DNA from: Apostichopus japonicus
Taxonomy: Eukaryota; Echinodermata; Holothuroidea; Aspidochirotida; Stichopodidae
Assembly: GCF_037975245.1 (NCBI RefSeq)
Contig: NC_092576.1
Span: 22,445,611-22,509,610, forward strand
DNA length: 64,000 nucleotides
Direction of reading: 5' to 3'
Both the position numbers and the translations under genes were made by a program. Positions 45,596-64,000 of this stretch are shown here, piece after piece; position 1 is the stretch's first letter; each line of letters starts with the position of its first letter. The notes below the pieces were generated by a model that saw only the letters and a list, made by a program, of their open reading frames with translations, ran no database searches and was not told the DNA's origin.

Positions 45596-47225
45596 TTTAA
45601 CAAACTCCTATTGACTCTAACATTTTCACACAGCAATTGTTTTGCCAGATATGACCCACCCCTTCAAATTATGAACAAACTGTCAAGACTGTGCTATAAT
45701 TACTGTACATAGAGAACCCCAAATCCTTGAACACCCCCAATGGAGCACTAGAAAAGTATCAACATGACAACAATCAAGATTGTGCCATAAACAATGATGC
45801 AGATCTCACACATGGATAAGTTAAACTAATGACCCGTCATCCAATATTCTTTGTCAATTTTTTTCATCAAAATCCTTCACAGTATGATATCAGTTTAACC
45901 ATTAAAATTCACAGACACTTTAATTTGACCCCAAAGGACCCCTTGCTGACCACTGACCAATTGTAACATGTATGCATAGGATAAAATGACCCAAAATGAC
46001 CACTACTTAGATGTCCATTGACCTAACAGTGAAGTACCACCAAAGTATCTTTGTGACAATTACTTAAGACTATCCCACAAAAACTGAAGAAAAAGAAGCG
46101 TTTTCATAAAATGACCCCTGATGACCACTGACCTCAAATCCCTGAACACCCCCCAATGAAGCACTACAAAAGTATCATTATGATAAACGAACAACCAATG
46201 ACCACTACTGTATGTGACCAATGACCCCAAATCCCTGAACGAAGCACTACCGAATATCATTATGACAAAAACTCAAGACTGTGCCACAAAACCTCTGTAC
46301 TAAAAGTCACATTTTCAGTGTTTTCCTAAAATGACCACTGACCACAAAACTCTGAACACTGCTTATGCCACATTACGACAAACAATTAAGACTGTGCCAT
46401 AACAACCGGAGAAGAAGCATCTACCCCAAATTCCTGATTAAACACTCTGAATCAAGCAATACTCAAGTATCATTATGACAAAAACTCAAGACTGTGCAAT
46501 TGAATCTGTAGTAGAAACATTATTTTTATATTTTCATTGAATGATCAAAAATGACCACTGCCCACAAACCTCTGACCACCACTGATGACTCATTACCCAT
46601 CCATCATTGTGTCCAAGTTTCATCAAAACCTGTCAAAGCATGTACAGGTATACATTGGGTAACGCTCAAACATTGTTGAGAATGAAAGATAGATGAATAA
46701 ATAGAGTGATAGACACAGCACTTTCGAATGAGCTAAAATTATGATCAATTGAAGTTTGCCTCATCAAGATACACACATATTGGACCGTCTGCACTATAAA
46801 CACTCACTATGTCGAAAGACTGCTGTCGAATAACAGCATAGATTCTCTTCCTTTGTATTGATTACAATGAACTGTTTATATTTCTATAATGTTTTCAATA
46901 GCTCAGATTATTATTGACACACACTGACATCCCCTCCCCCAATCAAGCCATGCCTGCAAATTAGCAAATATTACCCAGGTACCATATTTATCTACCTTCA
47001 AAGCTCTATTTGGTAAATGTAACTGTTGCCTACTGTGTATTTGAACTCTATCACACTGGGATTAGGTTGGGCAACTTACATTGGTTGCTTCATGTGTCTT
47101 ATTAGGCCAATGTTTGACCATGACTCCAGTGAGACAGATTTAACCAGATTTCGAGCCAGCGACATAGACACACACACACATACATACGCCGCCTGACCGC
47201 ATAGACTCCTCTAGCAAGGAACCAT
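45596..47225 (+). repeat. TGACC-rich tandem repeat, about 100-140-bp units, with CA-rich end
   Basis: Blocks of the form ATTATGACAAAAACTCAAGA and TGACCACTGACC...CTGAACACC recur at about 45.75, 46.05, 46.24, 46.36, 46.47 and 46.56 kb with variable spacing. Downstream, a CACACACACACA tract and a decayed copy of the GGTTCCTT/AAGGAACC hairpin (47203-47223) match the termini at 4110-4196 and 25295-25479. Non-coding. Confidence 0.7.
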
Positions 47226-50200
47226 AAAGTACATGGCTGGGCTCAAATAATGGAAGCAGAGCTAATTGGGCTAGAGACCGCCACCTCCCCCCCCCCAATC
47301 TCTTCTTTTCTGCTGAAACATCCAACAAGTTGAAAATGAATAGAACAAGTAGATATCACTCCTAAATAACCCCAGTTTGAGTGCTGCTCCGACCGAAATT
47401 TTCTAGGCCCTCAAATTGGCCCCATGACTCAATTCCATCTCTGGAATACATCACATGCCACGAAATAAAAATGCCCAACTTTTCTGTGGCCCTTTACCAT
47501 ACCTCTGGCTTAATTGCATGCATGCTTGTGATTGTGAGTTAATGTGCCATTTTGGCCGGAATGGCACCCTTCCAAATATCCTGACCAGGAGTGTTGCGCA
47601 TTACTCCATCTCTAAATCAAATCATGTTCATACCGTGTCTTGTGTCTTCCCTGGCCAGCATAGGTATATTCTTCAATCAGAAGTGTCAGGATCTGTAACA
47701 ACAGAAAAGAAAGATCTGCCTGAGACAATAAATTTGTGTAAGGCATGATGCAAAGCATAATGATGATAATACAGTTTGTAGTTAAGATTAACACATTGTG
47801 ATTTGTTGTGTAAGTCCTGCCAATACGCCTAAATGATGTGTTAACTTGATGTGTTGAAAAGTCAACGCATGGTGAAGTTGATGTAGAATAGCGTATAATT
47901 TTATGGTGCCTGAGCAAGTAAATACTGCTCTGTTGAAGGCCTGTTGTAGTTGAGGTGCTAACCACTGGAAGGGTTACTGATAATAACGATATACATAATA
48001 TGCAGTGACAACATAACGGGGGGGGGGGGGCGAGGGGGGCTTGCTGGGCTCATCTTTGTTGTGATTAAGAAGACATTCCAATTCTGCTCGCCTCATCAGC
48101 GTTCATTCTTTTTTGTATGAGGGGGCTAAAAAGGTATGTTTCGCTCCCTCATTATTTGCAGAGAATACTTTACGAACAAACATGGTGTATCTGTGTAGTG
48201 TTAAGCATCTTCGTTGTGATTAAGGGGATTCGAAACATTCCAATATCAATTTTGTTTTATTTTTTGTGCGCCTCACTGGCGTTCATCCTTATTTGTATTT
48301 GCCTATGTCTTGCCGCTAATTTTCTCAGATAATCACATCGTGGAATCACTTTAGACCCCAATGATTTCATTCATACATTCACCACTGCGCCCTCCTCCAT
48401 TATGCTGAGGTACTATGACCAGCCTTTTAGTTCTAACGTAGGCCTATACTAGGCTGTCACCCCTGTTCAGTGTTTCCTCTCAGTAAGGTATATTCCATGT
48501 TGCATAGGCGGGGCAGTAACCAAGTAAAGTGACGTATGACACAAGTAAGCCCATTAAAACAAGGTTTTTCCAGTACATACAGTGTGTAAGAAAATTAAAC
48601 TAGCCTAGTACTAACTTTTTTTTAATGAATACCTGGGTGCCTCAACATTAACTTATGACACAAATGTAGTTGACAAATTAAATAAGTGCCTAAAACTTGC
48701 AATCGGAAACTGAACAAAATATCTCGGGTGTGCAGTTGCCATAGGCCTACTGGCAGGTTTCTATATTAAAAACATACCCAATTCTTTTTTAGGCCTAGCT
48801 AGCTTACCCTAGGGCCCGGGGGCCTAGCAGGGATGAGTTTAGTGGTGCCGGAACCAGGCGCCATTTCATAAAAACAGTGTGAGTTAGTGTGTAATATTTC
48901 AATGTCAATGGGAATGTTCACTACGACTGGGGGGCCTGGAGCCCTGCCAAAATCACCCCTGGGGCCTAGGCCTTGCCTAAAGTTGTTTTCACTGTCATGC
49001 ACATAAAAAAGTGACGTCATAATCAAAGTGACGTCAGCTAGCCTGTCCCCGCCCATAGAGGGTTGCATCGACATCACAAACACCACAATGCAGCGATTGT
49101 GCATAGATGCATTCTTGCAACCTAGCCTAGCTCTGTACAGTAACACTTAAGTAACACTGTAGTGTACGCCTAGCCTAGACAAATTGGTGCGGCTACATCG
49201 TCATTTGCACGGTTGGGGCTTCAAGGTTCAAATTTTTGTGCCAGGAATAAATCCCCCGCGCACCACAAACTTTCCAATCTGGGGGATACGCTAGATGTCA
49301 ACAAACCAATACTCCCCTGGGACCAGGCTGTATTTCATGTTATAATCACGCCGAAGGTACACTGTGAATTTATTTTTTCTTTGCCACGAAAATATCTAGA
49401 CCACTTGCATTGAAACGGCACAGTAGAGTTCTATTACAGTAGAGTACTATTAATTACATACTCCGAACTGAAAAATTTAAATTGTAGAGCCAAACAGACA
49501 TGTAATATTACTAATATGTAACGCTCGCAATTGAATTTGATGGCAGTTAACAAGTTCTGGTGTGCAATTTTGCTTGCTGCAATCCTGTACACATTTTTCG
49601 CTTGTGCCAAGGAAGATGTTTGAATTCTACGCCGGTATGCCAGGTAATATTCATTTTCTTATTTGCCGCCATACGCCAAGGCCTAAAGTAAGTTCCACGC
49701 TAAAGATCATCAATTCAGAGTGCACGAAATGCAGACTGGCCTTGGGACTGGGACTCTGGGAGGGCACTATTTTCTCTGGGTGACCTGAGGAGCAAGACGT
49801 ACTGTCTCGATTTGTTAGTTGTCTAGATTTGCTTTTGGTGTTACTTTGTTCTTCATCACTTTGCATTTCTGTGTGGTTTTTGACGTCATTTCATTGCAAA
49901 GTGTAGGCCTATCCTATTTAAGCTCGGGCTAGGCCTAGTATTGTAGTAACAAACAGTATGGGCCTAAGGCATACTAAGTCCCAACTCATAATGCAGTAAG
50001 TCATAACGTTAGGCTATTTTATTAATGCCCTGTACGAGACCATACTGGATATACAGTAGGCTAGGCTACTAACAATTTATCGATTTAAGCCTGAATTAAC
50101 ATAGGCTATATTCTTTCTTGTTATCACTAAGTACCAGAATATTATGTCAACACAACACCTTTCCCGTTGCACTTCAGAAAATCTGCCTGCTTGTGTTACA

Positions 50201-50786
50201 GAAAACCACCTCTAAAGTTCTCTTCTGGTCATCGTGAATGTGAGTGTACGGCGTGTACATGTGCTGTGCAGGCGTGCTTAATGATTTTGCATGCACACAT
50301 ATGTACTACTACGAGTTGGGTACTGTTCATACAAGGTGGTACGTCAAGTTACTCACCAGGGTAGGTTTACTAACTTTAAAGTTACAATCTACCAGGATGA
50401 TATGCTAGAAGCACGATCGTTCAAGTTGTAAATATACTCGAAACTAGTAGTTGTTTGAATAAAATCGTGTAAAACAACGAGTGAACTCGTACAGTAAAAT
50501 GTTATGTAGTAAACTCACCCCATCCCGTTCCAATATACTCGCTACATTTTGCCACCCTGTCACGATACGAACAGCTTAGTAAAGTCAGCACTTCATCAGA
50601 AACTAAACATGTACGTTTACCACCGGTGTGAAGTTAGATACTTATTCCTCGTTCGACATTCGCGAATTCGTAACTGCTACCTACCCAGTTACTTATTCGA
50701 CAATGGTATGGACGTAACACATAGGGCAAGACGAATGCTTTCTTACAAGATGTTCAACATTTGGTCGTGGAAATAGGTTTATATGT
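47226..50786. other. No gene seen
   Basis: Contains a G-rich run (about 48018-48041) and several TAGGCCTAG-like strings between 48.4 and 50.1 kb. The open frames at 47455-47748 and 48799-49146 lack domains and splice support. No RNA gene seen. Confidence 0.5.
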
Positions 50787-51625
50787 GGGTCATATGAACT
50801 CTAATGACAATGTAGAAGAGTACCATAATGCATCTTGCCCGGTCCAAAAGTTCTTGACCAATTAAAATGACCACTACTTCATCATTTATTAAATTGATGT
50901 AAAGGGACCTGAAAAAATCCCTTTAGGTCCTAATCAAGACCAGCACGCCTTGGACCGCCTAACCAATGGGTCATATGAACTCTAATGACAATGTATAAGA
51001 GTACCATAATGCGACTTGCCAGGGCTAAAGAGTGCTTGACCAATTAAACAGACCACTGAATCATCATGTTTTTAAATGAATGTTACATGACCTGAAAAAA
51101 AACATTTAGGGCCCAATAACAACAAGAACGCCTTGGACCACCTAACCAATGGGTCATATGAACTCTAATGACAATATAGAAGAGGACAAGTATGCGTCTT
51201 GCCCTGTCCAAAGTGTGCTTGACCAATTAAAATGGCTACTACATCATCACTTCTTAAATTAATGTAACCGGACCTGAAAAACACCGTAAGGCCCTAATCA
51301 AAACCAGCACGCCTTGGACCACCAAACCAATGGGTCATATGAACTCAAAAGACATTGTAGAAGTGTACAATAATGCGTCTTGCCCGCTCCAAAGAATGCT
51401 TGACCAATTAAAATGACCACTAAATCATCACTACTTATTAATTTGATGTAAAGGGACCTGAAAAAGTCCCTTTAGATCCTAATCAAGACCAGCACGCTTT
51501 GAACCACCCAAACAATGGGTCATATGAACTCTAATAACAATGTAGAAGATTACCATAATGCGTCTTGCCTGGTCCAAAGAGTGCTTGACCAATTAAAATG
51601 ACCACTACATCATCACGTCTTAAAG
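50787..51625. repeat. Tandem array, unit about 182 bp, 4.6 copies
   Basis: GGGTCATATGAACTCTAATG-type blocks start at 50787, 50968, 51151, 51332 and 51517, spacings 181, 183, 181 and 185 bp. Each unit also holds CTTGACCAATTAAAATGACC and CACGCCTTGGACC. Copies are about 80-90 percent alike by eye. Non-coding satellite-like array. Confidence 0.92.
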
Positions 51626-60214
<8,589 letters not shown>

Positions 60215-60805
60215 CCTATGGATGCGGTTTACCACAGTTTTTCCATTGTACCATACTAACATTCTACCATGGTTATATCACTTTCTATTTCATCTTCACC
60301 GTGGTTCTATCTCAAATTTACCCTATTTGAACTATGGCATTACCATAGTTTTACCCTAATTAACCACAATGTTTACCATATCTGTACTAAAGTTTTACCC
60401 TAATTGTTTCAAACTTTTACCCTAATTGTACCAAAGTTTTACTCTAATTGTACCACAGTTTTACCCTAAATTCACCAGTTTTATCTCAATTGCACAACAG
60501 TTTTCCATACGTGTCTTAATTATAATCGGTATATACCACAAATGACTTTAAATTTCACCCATTGGTGGATTGTATCATAATTGGGCTAATTGAAACATAC
60601 AAAAAGCAACTCATACTGTAGTCATGATGTCCTATGCATATTACGGCAAACTATTTAATATGCACCAGATTTGGTAAATATGCTGCAGTCAAAACATGCA
60701 CGACAACAATATAAAGTCAAATAAATATGTACCATAATTTTATTCTGTATGGTTTCTGTGGCAAATTTACCATGTTTTACCCCAATTTAACCATAGTTCA
60801 CCGCT
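60215..60805. repeat. Imperfect minisatellite of about 20-27-bp units
   Basis: ACCATAGTTTTACCCTAATT-like units recur irregularly from about 60215 to 60500, with further degenerate copies at about 60735-60800. Unit lengths vary, so slippage is likely. Non-coding. Confidence 0.8.
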
Positions 60806-63800
60806 GTAAGACTAGGGTACATTTTTGAGGATGGGAGCATATATGACATTTATCTTTTATTTTATATAGGGTGATATTTTCATGTACTTTTTAAATGTTC
60901 GACCACACTTTCTTTCCATTCCTTGCCTTTCATTTAAACATTCCTTCTGCTGCTTTATTTCAAGTTTTTCCATAGTGTTTAAAAGCCATGTTTTGTTGTC
61001 GTATTACTATTTTCTTAAAGTTTTACGTCTCAAAGTTTAATGTAATATGAACGAGAAATAAAGAGACGTACAAAATGTGTTGTCATTTAACAACCATTAT
61101 AGGAGGTCCCTGGGGAAAATATTTACAAATCTTAGGTACTAAAAAATCCAGTCACTTTTGGCAATAGGAACCCAGGAATTGTTGGAAAAGTATTGGATGA
61201 GGTTTCCAAAAATGTCTTTGTTTTTCAGAATTGAGCTAATTATGTACGCAAATATGCAAATGAGGTCGTTATATATAAACTTTACTTTGCTTTTCCTATT
61301 TGAAATAATTTTGATGAAATCTTTTGGACTTTTGATAGGGTATGTTATTTATTAACTAAAACATAAGTTGACGTTTAAATGTGAGGGATATGACCGATTT
61401 TGACGTTTTGTGTAATTTTCATTCGCGAATAAAATATAATATTTTACAGGCTACCAAATTTAAGGTTTATATAAAAGTCGTGATCTCCATGCTGGTCAAA
61501 GGCTCTTCTGGGGTTATAAGTACAGGTTGTTGTGCCTACACAGCATCTTGGGCATCTCAGTTGTTGCTCTATATGGAACAAGGGTCTCATAAAAGGCTAA
61601 TTAGTATGCACAAAATTTAAAACTTGTATACACAATACACAAAAAAATGAGAAACAAATTGCTTTTGACTTCAAACGTCTTATTTAAACTTCTTATTTAT
61701 TATTCAAGCCATTCAAACCATCCCCTTCCCTCAATGATATCTACTACTAGGTTGTCACCCTCCCTAATACCCCAACTCCTCCCCCACCCACACTTATCCA
61801 TTCCCATAGCAACATACATGTAATGTAAAAATATATGCTTATTGTAAGTAGATGTATAATCACTAGTCCCAATCAAGGTTAAGACAGTAACGTAGGACAA
61901 TGTTCAACCAAATTTACCCCCCCTACTCTACTCTGCATTATACCACCCACTCCCCACCCCTGCACTGCACAGTTTAATCACCAGTCCCTCCATCAAGGTT
62001 GTGAGAATCTCTTGGGGTGCTGGTTGTTCTTCACCAGTAGTGCCAACATCTGCTAGGGGGAGGTGTAAGAATGGGTAGTTGTTTCTGTTGTTCCACAGTG
62101 ATATTCTGTAACCATTAAAAAAAAAAGGTAAGCTGTAATAGTACAACACATATTTACTATACAAGGGGGAGATGAATTGGTTAAGATATGGGCATCCTTT
62201 TTTTTACAATTCCCATTTTTCTCATAGATGTACGAATTGTATCTAAATTAGGAAGAGTACACAATGCCTATGGGGGTGAAGAGCCTGTAGACTGCAGCAC
62301 TAGTTTGTATTTTTATGCATTAGGTGGACAGAAACACCAATTGCTCTTTTCCCTTCAGTTGCAACAGGAAACCAACCCAATGAACTTGATTATCCTAACG
62401 TTTTCAAGTTGATTTATCTTATCAATTACCCACTAAACTACTTGACCTTCCTGTAATACAATGGTTCAGTCCTCCGTAACGTCATATAGCCTAAACCTAT
62501 TGTACTATACTACTGTGCAGTATTTATGTATTGTGTCCTACCAGGAAGATCTGCTAAGGCGACATCGCTGATTTCTTCATTATCAGAACCTTCTCAAGAA
62601 TAAGGGATGTCTTCATTCTCCATTTCCAACGGCTGGATAGTCAAATTTTCCATAAAAAAGGAGATCTAGATCATCGTCCAGAGTTGATCTTTCAAATAAT
62701 CTGGCCATGTTTGTTGCTGAGTGGTTATTTTTTGCCTGCCTACGCGATCTCAACTGTGATTTACCGTAATTCGATACCATGAAAATGCTCGTGTTGAATT
62801 GCTAGGGATCACTCAATAAAGGGTGGCGTAATTGCTAATTCGTTCGTTCTACGGTTCTAGAGATGTAAAAATATTGCGGGTAGGTTGAGGCATTAGGTAG
62901 AATTTTATTTGTCAAATGAGACCGTATTTTTGCGAAATTTTGACTGAAAAATTGATTGAAAATGTCGTTATTGCGGTATTATAGTAGGTTCCACATATAC
63001 CTCGTGATTATCCAACTTTGACAAGTGATCAATTCTTATGCCTCACTGTTTTCTCTGTATAGGTTTGACTTGTAAGTAATACAGTTTATTAGAATCGTGA
63101 GTAATATGACATTGGTATATTCACATTGTTGTATCATGGCAGGCAAAAGTGACTAATATATTTGTATTTGGTTTTGCAAGTTAAAACACGGCGACACCAG
63201 TATATTAGTTTCGTTAAAGTAGACTGAAAAACAAACGAGATAATACAACAAATTATAGAATATTTGTAATCATTAGATGCTCCTTACATTAACTAGACAT
63301 TACAACAATACATATAGGTGTTATAAAAGAGTGTGTCAAAAATAGTTTGTGAAATATTTGTTTTAGCACCTTTTAAGGATTGAATGAACTTCATTGGTGG
63401 GTTAGGAGGAGAAATGTCGGTGTTAAAATACTAAAGTAATTAGCATGTACAGGGCTAAAGTACTCAATTCTAGCAACTGAATGGTGTACAAGAATATTAA
63501 ACTAACGGAATGAATCTGTCAGTTACAAACGTCTGAGCCTTCAGCAAATGTCAATTAGTTCGTATATGGAATGTTACGTAAGAGCCGCTAAGGTTTTGTG
63601 CAAAGCTGTCATAGTTCTCATTCCACGATAAAGCACATTGCTTGTACCATTTATGTAACGATAGATATTACTGCACTGTTGTAAATGTCCATATATTTGA
63701 TGACGCATTACACATTGTTATACACTCATACCTTCATTTAAGATCAAACTGTATGTTTAACGCCAACCTCTTTAACTGAATGATCCACACAATACATATA

Positions 63801-63874
63801 AATAGAATGCGACTAGTTGCAACGTTTGTAACGATGTAAGAGCACAACAGTTATATACGTTAATGTAACTCATA
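60806..63874. other. No gene seen with confidence
   Basis: Several short open frames, two with weak splice-like borders (see rejected list). No domain is recognisable. Confidence 0.4.
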
Positions 63875-64000
63875 TATCAGACAATCCGTATATTATGCAT
63901 GAAACCGATCCACACCGTAATGGTCACCGACTAATACACCATACAATCCATATATAATGAATGATACCGTTCCACACAGTAATGGCCACCGACTAATATA
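63875..64000. repeat. Start of a tandem repeat, unit about 61-62 bp, running off the window
   Basis: ATGGTCACCGACTAATA (about 63919-63935) and ATGGCCACCGACTAATA (63982-63998) end two copies of a unit that also carries ACAATCC(G/A)TATAT and GA(A/T)ACCG(A/T)TCCACAC. The array continues beyond the window's edge. Confidence 0.75.

Noticed and set aside
48799-49146. 115-codon minus-strand frame with a Gly/Pro-rich centre
   Set aside because: GC-biased composition from GGGCCTGG-type repeats explains it; no splice sites or known domain.
61930-62708. Two minus-strand open segments with splice-like borders (62554-62708 and 61930-62105)
   Set aside because: The first needs a frameshift to stay open, and the implied splice phases (1 then 2) do not match, so they do not form one gene.

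Overview
This is a gene-poor, AT-rich stretch of an animal nuclear genome. The mix of contents suggests a marine invertebrate deuterostome, most likely an echinoderm: an invertebrate-type NLR gene, Penelope-like and CR1/Jockey-type retroelements, Harbinger-like and hAT-like DNA elements, and TGACCT-rich dispersed repeats. The species cannot be read from the sequence. No tRNA, rRNA, CRISPR or bacterial-type operon was seen.

Two loci carry most of the coding signal. (1) Positions 7842-13108 on the minus strand hold a long, frameshifted reading frame in overlapping pieces. Its order is: an N-terminal Cys/His-rich module, a middle region with a conserved DESHEM segment, an XPG/FEN1-like (PIN-fold) nuclease region, and a tesmin/TSO1-type CXC cysteine domain. 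I read it as a decayed or poorly assembled transposon-like gene, possibly related to XPG-containing Academ-type elements. (2) Positions 39846 down to at least 26641, and perhaps 22291, on the minus strand hold an NLR gene: a start-codon exon, two near-identical death-effector-like exons (38448-38711 and 31659-31922), and a NACHT exon (26641-28178). All junctions up to the NACHT exon are phase 1, so either or both death-fold exons can be used without breaking the frame.

The NLR introns and flanks are layered with mobile DNA, and several insertions can be read to the base. A 2639-bp Harbinger-like element (18951-21589, TTA duplication) splits a LINE reverse transcriptase. A related 2461-bp element (32134-34594, TAA duplication) and a 798-bp foldback element (35293-36090, TTTG duplication) both split one Penelope-like element with reverse-transcriptase and GIY-YIG regions. 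An element with CAGTGGTG ends (28506-31281) sits in a TA microsatellite. An hAT-like element (41594-42411, ATCTATGA duplication) sits in a dispersed repeat. At the two LINE/Penelope-interrupting Harbinger-like elements and the foldback element, removing the insert plus one target copy restores the host reading frame locally, which fixes the boundaries.

The remainder is mostly repeats: TGACCT-rich modules of about 297 bp with perfect DR1 nuclear-receptor-like motifs and a shared CA-rich/hairpin terminus (2.5-4.4, 24.7-25.5, 39.0-39.6, 41.5-44.5 and 45.6-47.2 kb), tandem arrays of about 151, 182 and 62 bp, and a 108-bp TA tract. A cluster of nine near-identical 14-bp CACGTG-containing motifs lies at 23.6-24.4 kb. 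From about 47 kb to the end I see no convincing gene.
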